NCBI GenBank assembly: GCA_016787085.1
Contig: JAEUVJ010000070.1
Coordinates: 34,729-98,728 of the forward strand
Reading direction: 5' to 3'
Length of the DNA stretch: 64,000 nt
Source: Chitinophagaceae bacterium
GTDB lineage: Bacteria; Bacteroidota; Bacteroidia; Chitinophagales; Chitinophagaceae
The notes beneath the pieces are model-generated. The model was not told where the DNA came from. It saw only the letters and a list, made by a program, of their open reading frames with translations, and searched no databases. Every line of letters begins with the position of its first letter. Positions within the stretch are counted from its first letter, which is position 1. Made by a program: the position numbers and the translations under genes. Shown here in pieces: positions 25,282-35,100 of this stretch.

Positions 25282-26856
25282 TCAATGGTGAAGTAAAGTG
25301 AACGCTATCCGGCTGGCTACCCGTTCGCCATCCATGGCAGCGCTGACAATACCTCCGGCATAGCCAGCTCCTTCGCCACAGGGATATAAAGTATGTAGCT
25401 GCGGATGCTGCAATGTTTCACTATTCCTTGGTATGCGCACGGGAGATGAAGTCCGGGATTCGGTTGCCACCAGAACAGCCTCATTCGTATAATAGCCTTT
25501 CATTTTTTTTTCCAGCTGTTTGAACGCCTGCTGCAGCCTGTCATGAATAAAACCGGGAAGTACTTCTTTGAGAGAAGCAGAATGGATACCGGGCAAATAC
25601 GAACAATCGGGCAGGGAGGAAGATATCTTTCCACCGGTAAAATCAACCAGTCTCTGGGCAGGCGCTACGAACTTACCCCCGCCGGCATTGAATGCTTTTT
25701 GCTCAACTGATTGCTGGAAGTTCATTAGTAAAAGAGGACTGTCAGCTTCTTTTTTTAAGATTGCTGCAGCATCCTTCTGCTCAACAGATACGACAATACC
25801 GCTGTTGGCATATGGGTTATTTCTTTTGGAGGGAGACCATCCGTTCACTACCAGTTCGCCGGGATCGGTCGCTGCAGGGGCAATGATGCCGCCCGGGCAC
25901 ATACAGAAGGAGAAGACCCCTTTTCCGTCAACCTGCTGTACCCAGCTATAAGAAGCAGGGGGTAAAAACGCATCCCTGGTCACACAATGATACTGGGCGC
26001 TGTCAATTACCGACTGGGGATGCTCCACTCTTACTCCAAGGGCGAAGGGTTTTGCTTCTATCCATATTCCTTTTGCATGGAGCAATTTGAAAATATCCCT
26101 TGCCGAATGACCTGTTGCCAGGATGACTGCATCTGCGGCAAAAGAATCACCATCCGCCGTCCGGACAGTTGTAATTATGTCTTTGCCGGTGATAAAGTCT
26201 GTTACTTTTTTTTCGAATAAAAATTCACCGCCGCAGGCGAGTACCTTTTGCCGCATGGCGGTAATAATATGAGGCAGCTTATTCGTGCCAATATGCGGGT
26301 GAGATTCATAAAGTATCTTTTCTTCTGCTCCGAAATGGACAAACAAGTTCAGGATGCGGTCAATATCGCCTCGTTTGGAACTGCGGGTATATAGTTTCCC
26401 ATCGCTGTACGTACCGGCACCGCCCTCTCCAAAGCAATAGTTACTGTCCGGATTTATGTTACCTTCTTTATTTAGCATGGCCAGGTCTCTTCGGCGGGAC
26501 CTGACGTCTTTTCCTCTTTCCAGTATAATGGGACGGATACCGGCTTCTATCAGCTTCAATGCGGCAAAAATGCCGGCCGGACCGGCGCCAACAATGATCA
26601 CGTTACTGCTTGCTTTTGACACATCCCTGAATGAAAAGGAGAGGCGCTTTCTTTCCTGGTATGGCTCATCAATAAATGCCTGCACGGTCAGGTTGACCCA
26701 TGCCTGTTTACTGCGGGCATCTATGGACCGTTTAAGAATGTTATAGCCGTGAACTGCACTTGTGCTGACCGCTTCGGTCTTTGCGATATAGTTCTTTACA
26801 GCGGTTTCATCGGCTGCTTCGGAGGGAAGCAGTTTGAAAGAAAGGATCTTTTGCAT
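25282..26856 (-). CDS. FAD-dependent oxidoreductase of unknown substrate (524 aa)
   Basis: A two-dinucleotide-binding-domain flavoprotein. After about 75 N-terminal residues the FAD-binding motif VIIVGAGPAGIFAALKL appears (about 84-100), then ILERGKDVRSRRRD, FGEGGAGTYSDGKLYTRS, a second region VILATGHSARDIF, and C-terminal YPCGEGAGYAGGIVSAAMDG, the pattern of the widely conserved FAD-dependent protein group related to HI0933/BaiN types. It is cytoplasmic. The physiological electron acceptor is unknown. The ATG at 26856 is preferred to one 84 nt upstream, which would lie inside the neighbouring terminator and give a poor N terminus. Confidence 0.88.
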   Translation of the reverse strand: MQKILSFKLLPSEAADETAVKNYIAKTEAVSTSAVHGYNILKRSIDARSKQAWVNLTVQAFIDEPYQERKRLSFSFRDVSKASSNVIIVGAGPAGIFAALKLIEAGIRPIILERGKDVRSRRRDLAMLNKEGNINPDSNYCFGEGGAGTYSDGKLYTRSSKRGDIDRILNLFVHFGAEEKILYESHPHIGTNKLPHIITAMRQKVLACGGEFLFEKKVTDFITGKDIITTVRTADGDSFAADAVILATGHSARDIFKLLHAKGIWIEAKPFALGVRVEHPQSVIDSAQYHCVTRDAFLPPASYSWVQQVDGKGVFSFCMCPGGIIAPAATDPGELVVNGWSPSKRNNPYANSGIVVSVEQKDAAAILKKEADSPLLLMNFQQSVEQKAFNAGGGKFVAPAQRLVDFTGGKISSSLPDCSYLPGIHSASLKEVLPGFIHDRLQQAFKQLEKKMKGYYTNEAVLVATESRTSSPVRIPRNSETLQHPQLHTLYPCGEGAGYAGGIVSAAMDGERVASRIAFTLLHH

Positions 26857-26893
26857 TGCGGTCAGGTTTTTATCCTGAAAAACAAATTCGGGG

Positions 26894-26901
26894 CAAATAT
26901 A
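26894..26901 (-). promoter_or_regulatory. -7 box of the FAD oxidoreductase promoter (TATATTTG)
   Basis: A perfect minus-strand TAnnTTTG match 37 nt before the ATG. It abuts the terminator of the upstream gene, so the two transcription units are separated within about 10 bp. Confidence 0.45.
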
Positions 26902-26938
26902 AAAAAGAAGAGCCGTCCTTTTATCAGGACAGCTCTTC
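26901..26938 (-). terminator. Rho-independent terminator of the PorT-like gene
   Basis: On the minus strand GAAGAGC-TGTCC pairs with GGACG-GCTCTTC across a short loop, and TTTTTT (26906-26901) follows. It lies 18 bp after the stop at 26957. Confidence 0.8.
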
Positions 26939-26956
26939 AAAAAAGATATTATTGAC

Positions 26957-27601
26957 TTACTTCTTTGTTTTTTTAGATTTAACCCGGGGTGCTTTTTTTG
27001 CCTTTTTATGAAGTTTGTAACCGACTGTTACCTGTACAGCCTGGTTATAGAACGTATTTTCACCCTGGGCCGCACTTACATCCTGCGAGCCGTGTATGTA
27101 ACGAATGTCAAACGTCCATTTTTTGGCCGACGTACCGATACCTGCGGTATAAGCAAAGTCAAAATCTTTGACATCATACGTAATCGTAGATGTTTCATAT
27201 ATCTGTTTTTGCCGGGCCCTGATCAGGATGTCATTTTCAATGCCGGCATAGATGTTAAAGCTCTTGACCACATTATACTTCACCAGGATCGGAATGGAAA
27301 AGTAGTTATAGCGGAAGGTCACATCGCCCCAGAGTGTTGATTTGGCTTTGGCGCCCATTTGTGAGTAAAGGAATTCGGGCTGAATGGTGACTCTGGCACT
27401 GATGGGTATTTGTACAAAAGCGCCGAACACCTGTCCCAGTTTAGGACCTAGGTCAATATCCTGGTAATCTATGGCCGGCCTGAAGCCGCTGACATTTACC
27501 CCGGCTTTAAAACCAAAAGCCGCTTTTTGTTTCATCTTCTGCCCGAATACAATGGTAGAACAAAACAGTACTGCAATGATAGCAGTCAGTAATTTTCTCA
27601 T
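26957..27601 (-). CDS. PorT-type outer-membrane beta-barrel protein (214 aa)
   Basis: A signal peptide (MRKLLTAIIAVLFCSTIVFGQ) is followed by alternating amphipathic strands typical of an eight-stranded outer-membrane barrel: FGFKAGVNVSGF, VTIQPEFLYSQMGAK, FSIPILVKYNV, AYTAGIGTSAKKWTFDIRYIHG. This is the common PorT/outer-membrane beta-barrel domain of Bacteroidota. The C terminus carries a lysine-rich tail (about 195-214). The general family covers many unrelated roles, so a T9SS role is not implied. The start at 27601 is preferred to one 102 nt upstream. Confidence 0.85.
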   Translation of the reverse strand: MRKLLTAIIAVLFCSTIVFGQKMKQKAAFGFKAGVNVSGFRPAIDYQDIDLGPKLGQVFGAFVQIPISARVTIQPEFLYSQMGAKAKSTLWGDVTFRYNYFSIPILVKYNVVKSFNIYAGIENDILIRARQKQIYETSTITYDVKDFDFAYTAGIGTSAKKWTFDIRYIHGSQDVSAAQGENTFYNQAVQVTVGYKLHKKAKKAPRVKSKKTKK

Positions 27602-28327
27602 ATCAGATCGTTTAGTTTTAGTAAAAACAAATGTAATGATAATTAGTAAACAAACAGCCGTAAAATAATGACAGGAAAAAGCTTTTTTAGAGCCTTTTTG
27701 CACTGTTTATCAGGCCTTAATTTTTTTGCTTGCCGGATAGAAAATAGTTTATATCTTTCAAATGCCAAACGATGCCTGCAGAAGCACTTATACCGACCTC
27801 TGAATATCCTTCGCAAAATTTACCGTTGTACATCCGTAGCTTACACAAAACCATATTGAGTTTGATAGAGGAAAGAGCAGGAATTATCTTTTTTACGCAA
27901 GGCTGATCTTTTACAGTTAATTGCAAACGGACCGGAAACGATTGCAGTGTGATGACATGATGTGTTCAAATGTGAGAGATCAGTGATCGGTGGAAAAAGT
28001 CCTTTGACATGATTATGACGCAAACGAATAACGATCATTTTTTGTTTATGGCAAATGCTGTAATGTTGCACTGACAGATGAAATAATAAAGAGCAGAATA
28101 TACAAAGAAAAGTAATTGGATTTTCCAAATTTTTATGGCAAAAACCGGCAAAATCTGATACTATTTTTTATATCAAAAAAACAAATGGATAAAATTTTTT
28201 TTTAACCCGGAAATATAGATATTCGCCGTCCTGTCAAGTTTTTTTATTGACATGTGTGCAAAGATTTCCGGAGATTTTTTTTAGGAACAACTATAGTTAA
28301 CCCGATATATAAATTGCTTACTGACTG
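27602..28327. other. 726-bp non-coding, AT-rich region upstream of dnaA
   Basis: No RNA gene or credible protein gene is seen. The last 200 bp are very AT-rich with long A and T runs (about 28165-28205). The perfect palindrome AACTATAGTT sits at 28289-28298. I find no exact DnaA box (TTATNCACA) on either strand; the nearest is TTTTGCACT at about 27696. A replication origin is possible but not shown. Confidence 0.4.
27628..27654 (-). promoter_or_regulatory. Promoter of the PorT-like gene
   Basis: On the minus strand TTTG (27654-27651) lies 15 bases before TACATTTG (27635-27628), 27 nt ahead of the ATG. The spacing is slightly short. Confidence 0.45.
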
Positions 28328-29761
28328 ATGGAGAAAAATGCTGAAAAAATCTGGGCCAATTGTTTAAAGATCATCAAGGATATTGTTGAATGGCAGCATT
28401 TCAAAACCTGGTTCGAACCCATCCAGCCTGTATCATTAAAGAATAACATACTCGTCATACAGGTACCCAGCCAGTTCTTTTTTGAATACCTCGAAGAACA
28501 TTACGTCAATTTATTGGCAAAGACTTTGAAGAGAGAACTGGGAAAAGAAGCAAGGCTCGAATACCGCATCATGGTGGACAGCGGTAACAGTAAGAATAAA
28601 CCACTGACGATGGATGTGACGGGCCAGGGCATAAAAACCTTTTCAAACAACGAGATGGATTTCCCCTTAGTCATCAATAACCCCGTCAAGAATCCTTTTG
28701 TCATTCCGGGCCTAAAGAAAATGCAGATAGACCCGCAGCTCAATCATATTTACACATTTGATACCTATATAGAAGGCGATTGCAACCGGGTAGCCCGCCG
28801 TGCCGGCAAGACAGTGGCTGAAAAGCCGGGTGCCAATTCCTTTAATCCGCTGGTGATCTATGGCGGGGTAGGGCTCGGAAAGACCCACCTGGCTCAGGCC
28901 ATCGGTAATGAGGTCAAAAGACAGCACCCCAATAAGGTGGTATTATATGTAAGCTCGGAGAAATTCATCAACCAGTTCATGGATCACAGTCGCAACAATG
29001 CGATCAATGACTTTATCCATTTTTACCAGTTGATAGATGTCCTGATCATAGATGATGTGCAGTTCTTCAGCAAAGCGGAGAAATCACAGGATGCCTTTTT
29101 TGCCATATTCAATCACCTGCATCAGTCCCATAAGCAGCTTATCCTTACCTCGGACAAGCCTCCCAAAGATCTGGAAGGGGTTCAGGAAAGATTGCTCAGC
29201 CGGTTCCGCTGGGGACTGAGCGCCGACCTGCAGATACCCGACTATGAGACCCGTATTGACATCCTCGAAAAGAAGATGAAGAATGACGGGCTCGAAATGC
29301 CGAAAGAAGTAGTGAAATATATTGCCTACAATATCAATAGTAATGTAAGAGAACTGGAGGGCGCACTGATCTCACTGTTGGCACAATCTTCGCTAAATCG
29401 TAGGGAGATTGACCTCGACTTAGCTAAAAAAGTGTTACGCAATTTTGTGAAATCATCCAGCAAAGAGATCACGATTGATACCATCCAGCGCATGGTCTGT
29501 GATTATTTTGACGTGTCTTACGATAAGCTCCTGCAAAAGACACGCAAAAGGGAGATTGTGCAGGCACGCCAGATCACCATGTACCTCGCAAAGGCCTTTA
29601 CCAAGAACTCATTAAAGACCATCGGCGAACATTTTGGCGGTCGTGATCATACCACGGTCATCCACTCCTGCCAGACGGTAAAGGACCTGATGGATACCGA
29701 TAGCGTATTCAGGGAAAATGTACTGGAACTCCAGCAAAAGGTGCAGTTAGCAGCGATGTAA
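28328..29761 (+). CDS. dnaA: Chromosomal replication initiator protein DnaA
   Basis: The 477-residue AAA+ initiator that binds DnaA boxes and melts the origin. Domain I (about 1-85) reads WANCLKIIKDIVEWQHFKTWFEPI; a short linker follows. Domain III carries Walker A GGVGLGKTHLAQAIGNE, Walker B VLIIDDVQFF, sensor 1 LILTSDKPP and the arginine-finger region ERLLSRFRWG. Domain IV (about 375-470) carries the DNA-binding signature FGGRDHTTVIHSC. The gene follows a long AT-rich region, but dnaN and other usual neighbours are absent, as often in this phylum. Confidence 0.97.
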   Translation: MEKNAEKIWANCLKIIKDIVEWQHFKTWFEPIQPVSLKNNILVIQVPSQFFFEYLEEHYVNLLAKTLKRELGKEARLEYRIMVDSGNSKNKPLTMDVTGQGIKTFSNNEMDFPLVINNPVKNPFVIPGLKKMQIDPQLNHIYTFDTYIEGDCNRVARRAGKTVAEKPGANSFNPLVIYGGVGLGKTHLAQAIGNEVKRQHPNKVVLYVSSEKFINQFMDHSRNNAINDFIHFYQLIDVLIIDDVQFFSKAEKSQDAFFAIFNHLHQSHKQLILTSDKPPKDLEGVQERLLSRFRWGLSADLQIPDYETRIDILEKKMKNDGLEMPKEVVKYIAYNINSNVRELEGALISLLAQSSLNRREIDLDLAKKVLRNFVKSSSKEITIDTIQRMVCDYFDVSYDKLLQKTRKREIVQARQITMYLAKAFTKNSLKTIGEHFGGRDHTTVIHSCQTVKDLMDTDSVFRENVLELQQKVQLAAM

Positions 29762-29783
29762 GCCAATAAAAGATTAAATGACT

Positions 29784-29828
29784 GATCCCAGGTTCCGGAG
29801 CCGGAATTTGGGATTTGTTTTTTGGGAT
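29784..29828 (+). terminator. Rho-independent terminator of dnaA
   Basis: ATCCCAGGTTCCGG (29785-29798) pairs with CCGGAATTTGGGAT (29801-29814) with two G-T wobbles, and a T-run (TTGTTTTTT) follows. Confidence 0.75.
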
Positions 29829-29853
29829 TTCTTAGCTCTTATCTTTATTTTTG
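29821..29853 (+). promoter_or_regulatory. Promoter of tRNA-Ser (TTTG-N21-TATTTTTG)
   Basis: TTTG (29821-29824), 21 bases, then TATTTTTG (29846-29853), 40 nt before the tRNA 5' end. It is one of the best promoter matches in the window, and it overlaps the T-run of the dnaA terminator. Confidence 0.6.
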
Positions 29854-29893
29854 CCACCCCTTTCAAAGAAGGGAATTATTAGCCACGGCAACC

Positions 29894-29982
29894 GGTGAGG
29901 TGGATGAGTGGCTGAAATCAGTAGTTTGCTAAACTGCCGTACGGGTTAAACTGTACCGAGGGTTCGAATCCCTCCCTCACCG
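29894..29982 (+). tRNA. tRNA-Ser (anticodon GCT)
   Basis: An 89-nt class II tRNA. The acceptor arms are GGTGAGG (29894-29900) and CCTCACC (29975-29981) with discriminator G. The anticodon stem is GTAGT/ACTGC around loop TTGCTAA, so the anticodon is GCT, reading AGC/AGT. A long variable arm (GTACGGGTTAAACTGTAC) and the T arm GAGGG-TTCGAAT-CCCTC confirm serine type. CCA is not encoded. Confidence 0.95.
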
Positions 29983-29986
29983 CTGA

Positions 29987-30017
29987 ACCAGAGAAGATTC
30001 TTCTCTGGTTTTTTTAT
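29987..30017 (+). terminator. Rho-independent terminator of tRNA-Ser
   Basis: AACCAGAGAA and TTCTCTGGTT form a perfect stem (29987-30010, with an inner G-C pair) followed by TTTTT. Confidence 0.85.
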
Positions 30018-30060
30018 TTCTCTATTCTGCATTTCAAATACCCATTCCCCGGTATAGCTC

Positions 30061-30098
30061 CCGATCGTAATAATGGTATATTTGAACAAACCGATCGG
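30061..30098 (+). promoter_or_regulatory. Promoter of the metacaspase-CHAT operon with two CCGATCG sites
   Basis: The perfect -7 box TATATTTG is at 30077-30084, 21 nt before the ATG. CCGATCG occurs at 30061-30067 and again at 30091-30097, exactly 30 bp apart and on either side of the box. No clear -33 element is seen. The pair looks like an operator; that is inference. Confidence 0.45.
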
Positions 30099-30105
30099 AT
30101 AGTTT

Positions 30106-32100
30106 ATGAAAGCCCTTACCCTGTATATCTTACTTTTCTTGTGCTGTGGCAATGTGCAGAAAGTCTTTTCCCAGAAAAAACTGGCGCTGATCGTTGCTAT
30201 TGGCGAGTATCCGCAAAACAGCTCCTGGCCTGCTATCGCTTCTATCAACGATATCCGTTATATCAAAGCCGCACTCAAACAGCATGGTTTTTCCGATAAG
30301 AGTATAGATACCCTGAAGAACAGCAAGGCGACAAAGAAAGCTATACTCGCCTCTTTGACGAACCTGGCCAAAAAAGCAGCAAAGAATGATATTGTTTTTA
30401 TTCATTTTGCCTGCCATGGCCAGCAGGTATATGATCAGTTGACAGCAGAAGAGGGAAAGGATGAGGAGGACGGCTATGATGAGGCGCTGGCGCCATATGA
30501 TTCTAAAGGAAGATGCGATCCCGTTGACTATCGCGGGGAGAACCATCTGCGGGATGATGACCTGCATAAAAAATTCAACGCTATACGGAGTAACATCGGG
30601 TCAGGGGGAAGTTTATTAGTGCTGATAGATGCCTGCCATTCCGGTACCGCTTCCCGTTCGGCAGAGTCATTAGTGTCAAGAGGAAATCCCAAACCCTTTA
30701 TTGATTGCCTGACAGGGGCTGAAAAATATTTTGCCGACGTAGCTGAGACAGGCTTTATTGGTAAAACCTCTGACACAGCGGCCAATATGGTCGTCATTTC
30801 TGCTTCTGCACCGCACCAGCAGAACTACCAGGTGCAATTGCCCAATAAGAAGATGAGAGATGGTATAGAACAGGTAGGGTCTCTTTCCTATGGTTTTTAT
30901 AAAGCAGCCACAGAGCTCGGCCCGGAAAGCGATTACCAGCTTTTGTTTGAAAAGATCAAGGCCGTGATACAGGGAAATATACCGGGACAGATACCCATGA
31001 TCGAAGGCAACACGCAGCAAAGAGTATTCAGCGGCTTGTATAATAAAGAAGAGCCCGGCTATGCCACCATACGACAGGTAATAGGACAGACAGGTTTCTC
31101 CATTGATAAAGGATTACTCAATAACATTGCCCCGGGTTCGGTCCTTACTGTGTATAAGGCAGGATCAGCAGAACCTTATACGGAAGCAACGATCGAAAAG
31201 GTGAATAATTTTCAAAGCCTGGGAGTAGCAAAAAAACCATTGAATAAATTAGAAGCTTACCGGGTGAAGTTAGACGCCCTGAATTATGGTGATTTTTCGG
31301 CGGCTATTTTTTTACGTTCAAAGGAAAAAGGGAATAAGAATATTGATGCGCTGCAACACCAGGTCAGGAACTTTATAAAGCCTTACCGGTATCTTTCTAT
31401 CGGTGAGAATGCCGATATGATGTTAGACATGGCGCCGCAGCCGGATGGAAAGATCAGCCTCGCACTGCTGGAAAAAAATGACAGCATCAGGTGGTCCAAA
31501 CAACTGGTATCCGGGGACACACTAACCAAAGAGGATTGTGAACTGCTTCTGTCAAAGATCAAAAATGCGATACGGGTAAAATACCTGCGTTCATTGGACG
31601 ACGGGGGCGAATTGGCCAAAGGAGTGGAAGTAAAGATCACCCCGCATAAAGAGCAAACCAACCCGGCGGAAATATTTATGGAGCCGGGCGAAGGATTTAA
31701 TCTCAGGCTTACCAACAACGGACAGCATACGGTCTTTTATACGATCATTAATATTACCGCCGATAATAAGATCAGTGTGAGCATACCCGGTGAAGGGGCC
31801 GACCCGGCCAACTTCCAGCTGAGCCCCGGCACGACCAAAGAATTCAAAAGAAGCAAGGTAGATGATAATGCGGTAGCCGGTAAAGAAATATTCAAAGTGA
31901 TATTCTCCAACGAGGTCATTGACCTGCGCAGTATATTGGAACGGAAAAAAGAAAGAAGCCTGAAGATATCCCTGCAGGAAATGGTAGATGACCTGTTTAA
32001 AGACGGGGAAAGTGAACAGGCCACCCGGTCTGATGTCAGTAATGTGAGCCTCGATGAAACAGGTATCATTACGGTTGGTTTTACTGTGATAAGAAAATAA
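30106..32100 (+). CDS. Exported metacaspase-like cysteine peptidase with DUF4384-type C-terminal domain (664 aa)
   Basis: A signal peptide (about 1-22, cleavage near FSQ) makes this an exported caspase-fold (clan CD, C14) protein. The catalytic pair is His104 in HFACHGQQ and Cys177 in LVLIDACHSGT. Between them EEDGYDEALAPYD matches the type I metacaspase signature. Metacaspases cut after Arg or Lys. Residues about 340-500 are of unknown fold. A DUF4384-like domain (about 515-625) contains LRLTNNGQHTVFYTIINI and FKVIFSNEVIDLRS. The CHAT gene follows after 15 bp, so the two form an operon. Substrate and trigger are unknown. Confidence 0.9.
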   Translation: MKALTLYILLFLCCGNVQKVFSQKKLALIVAIGEYPQNSSWPAIASINDIRYIKAALKQHGFSDKSIDTLKNSKATKKAILASLTNLAKKAAKNDIVFIHFACHGQQVYDQLTAEEGKDEEDGYDEALAPYDSKGRCDPVDYRGENHLRDDDLHKKFNAIRSNIGSGGSLLVLIDACHSGTASRSAESLVSRGNPKPFIDCLTGAEKYFADVAETGFIGKTSDTAANMVVISASAPHQQNYQVQLPNKKMRDGIEQVGSLSYGFYKAATELGPESDYQLLFEKIKAVIQGNIPGQIPMIEGNTQQRVFSGLYNKEEPGYATIRQVIGQTGFSIDKGLLNNIAPGSVLTVYKAGSAEPYTEATIEKVNNFQSLGVAKKPLNKLEAYRVKLDALNYGDFSAAIFLRSKEKGNKNIDALQHQVRNFIKPYRYLSIGENADMMLDMAPQPDGKISLALLEKNDSIRWSKQLVSGDTLTKEDCELLLSKIKNAIRVKYLRSLDDGGELAKGVEVKITPHKEQTNPAEIFMEPGEGFNLRLTNNGQHTVFYTIINITADNKISVSIPGEGADPANFQLSPGTTKEFKRSKVDDNAVAGKEIFKVIFSNEVIDLRSILERKKERSLKISLQEMVDDLFKDGESEQATRSDVSNVSLDETGIITVGFTVIRK

Positions 32101-32115
32101 TTTGTAAACTGCTGC

Positions 32116-35100
32116 ATGATGCTTACGGGAAAAAGTAAAATAGTGTGCTTGCTGTTTACTGTATGCTCCCTGTATGTTTCAGCACAGGATACGCAAAAAA
32201 AGGTAAGGCTGGCTAAATTCAGGATTGATTCTGTTTTTACACGTAACGATTCATCATTGGTACAGGTGGCAGGCGGTACGGTAGCTGGTCTGCAGCCGGG
32301 TTCATTCATCAAATGCTTTTCAGCCTACAAAGAATCGGGTGGGGTCGAATATCCGGTTCGTGAGATCGGGTATGGGATAGCTATCCGGGTAAGTAAAAGC
32401 TTTGCGGAATGCTATGTCTCATTTTACGATAGCAGTGAAACCGCTTATCCTGGCGATCATATTTCTTCGGATATCGGCTTTCCTGTATTGCCTTACGAGA
32501 CTTTGATCACCGATGTGCTGCTGAATGCAGTCGAGTTTACCGATATAAGCAAGCAGCTTTTTTTTGAGCCTGTTGTGTTCCTTTCTGCATTATCTGAACA
32601 GCAGGAAAAGATGATAAAGAGTAAAATACTGGATGACCTGCATGCGGCGTATGAGATGGTAAAGGATCGTCCGAATCTTCCGGAATCTATGCGGAAAGTT
32701 ATGACCGGGGGGCGTTATGGTGGTAAGACCGCTTTGCAGGTATTGAAAGATGTAAAGATCACAGACCTCGATAATTTTCTTTTATATGTCAAAACCTACC
32801 CGGCTAAGTATGCCGGAAACCTGTTCCGCATAAGCGAAAGCTTTACTGCCTGGGTGGTAAGCAACAGTCCTCATAGTACAGAAGAAGTAAAAAGGGCTTT
32901 GTTGCCGTGGTATAAGAACAGGCCGGAGTTTGTAAAAAGAATAAAAGAGTATAAAGCTTCTATCTTACTGGAAGGCCATTGTTCAACGTTTGGAGACCAG
33001 GCTATTGCTTTGGCCGGGCAGCATAAGGATGCGGAAGCGGACCAGTTGATAGGATTAGGACTGGCCATTGCAGAAGAAGTAAAGGATACAGTAGGCAAGG
33101 CCTCACTGCTGGTGTCGAAGGCCCAGATATACCAGGACAGGAGGAAATTCAAAGAAGCGATCGCCGAATGTGAAAAGGCCCTGGCGGTTACCGCCTGGTG
33201 CCGGGATGTAAAGAACAAGATATATGCCGACTGTAAAAGGCAGGAACTGGCGGCGCTTATTAAAAAGGGATATTGTCAGTTAAACCTGTCAGCATACGGG
33301 GAGAGTGAACTCAGCTTTGCTGATGCAGAATCAAAAACAAATAAGTACCGGCAGCTTATCGGGGATGAAGATTATTATTACTACCTGCAAAAAACATTTG
33401 AATACCGGGGCTGGATAGGCAATATCACGGGCAACTATACAAAGGCTATTGTCTATTTTGAAAGGGCGATCGGGATCAATGATACGATCAATACCTACAA
33501 TTCGAAGAACAAAAATGCAGGCTTTTATAAAAGTATCGGTCATGTGTACAGGGACAGGGGTAATTACAGCACAGCACTTGATTTCTACGAGAAGGCACGG
33601 GGTATCTATAAAAAAAATTTTGAAAGGCAGAACGAACTCAATACAGAGGTCAGTATCGGGAATATCCTGTATTACACCGGGGATTACGACAAAAGCCTTA
33701 GCTATCTTATTTCTGCAAAAAACGAATTGCTGGAGCTGGAAGCCCACGACGATGCCGGGTATGCTTCTTCCCTGGCAGGCACTGTTTATCATCAGCTGGG
33801 TAAGTATGATTCGGCGATAGCCTTTCACCAGTCATCCGTGCAGTTGCGAAAAAAGGCAGGCAGCAAGACCGGACAGGCCTGGTCATGGAACCAACTCGGT
33901 GAACTGTACCTGGTCAGTGGCCAGAAAAAAGATGCACTGGCAGCGTATGATTCTTCAGTAGTGTATAACAGCAAAATTCCCGATGAGGCAGCTTTAGGAA
34001 CCAATTACAATAATATCGGGAAGGTGTATCTGAACGACGAGAATTTCAAAAAAGCGGCGGAGTATTTTGAAAAGGGAAAAGGGAAAACCCTTGGAGCATG
34101 GGTAGAGGCGCTGTATAATTTATACTTAGCCTGGATGATGATGGATACACTGAAAGCAGGTTCTTACCTGAGACAATGCTACCAGCTCAGCCGGGAAACA
34201 GGCAATGATATCTATACCTTTTATTCACTGACAGATCTGTCAAAACTGGCATACAGGAATAATAATTTCCATGCAGGCGATGTGTATTACGATTCAGTGG
34301 CTGCATGGACAAAATTAATTGCTACTCCCAGGGCAGAGGCGCAGCGGCTGGATCTTAAAGGGTATTCTTATATCTATAAATTGGAAGTGGATAGCGCTAT
34401 TGACCTGTATAAACGGGCAGTGGCAATATATGATACAATTGACCTGAACAGCGCTGTATGGGAAAGGATCAGTCTATCAGAAGCGCTTATTTCCAAAGGG
34501 GAATTCAAAGAAGCCGAAGCAGTCTTGCTCGAAGGGATCCGGATCGCTGACAGTATTTCGGGAAAACTGGCACTTGGCGTATCCTATAGTTCAGGTTCTT
34601 TCCTGTATGGTTTACTTGGCGAGTTTGACAAAGGAATGAAAGCAAATGAAATGGCCAGCCGTATCTATGAAGAGACGGGTAACACTTTCCGGCAGGCAGG
34701 CGCTTTGCTGGGTAAGGGAACACTGTATAAAAGCGCCGGCGAGTATAAAAGATCCATTGAAGCGCTGCTGGCTGCAGATAGTATCTATAAAGCGGAGAGA
34801 ACAGAAGAAATGAGAAGCGCTGCCCTCAATAATATCGGCGTGACATATTATAACCAGGGAGACTATACAAAAGCCATTGATTATTTCAACAGGTCTGCTA
34901 AGTATTTCAAACCGGGACTGATAGATGAGAGCTATCTGCTGAATAAAGGCAACCTGGCAGAGTGTTATTATTATCTCGGAAAAAATAAGGAGGCAGAAAG
35001 TATTTTACTCGCCGCTTTTCCCCCTGCAAAGAATAAGCAATTCAACCGTATTGCTTCCGGGATGGCCGTTGTGCTGGGAAAGATATATTCAGATGCAAAA

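Noticed and set aside
26957..27601. T9SS component PorT itself
   Set aside because: The barrel family is broad and has many members per genome; nothing in the context ties this copy to the secretion machine.
27717..27926. 69-codon minus-strand frame upstream of the PorT-like gene
   Set aside because: Sequence looks random, with no start context or similarity I can recognise.
29946..30248. Minus-strand open frame of 100 codons ending in EGGIRTLGTV
   Set aside because: The C-terminal part is the reverse of tRNA-Ser, a classic false annotation; the remainder overlaps the metacaspase start.
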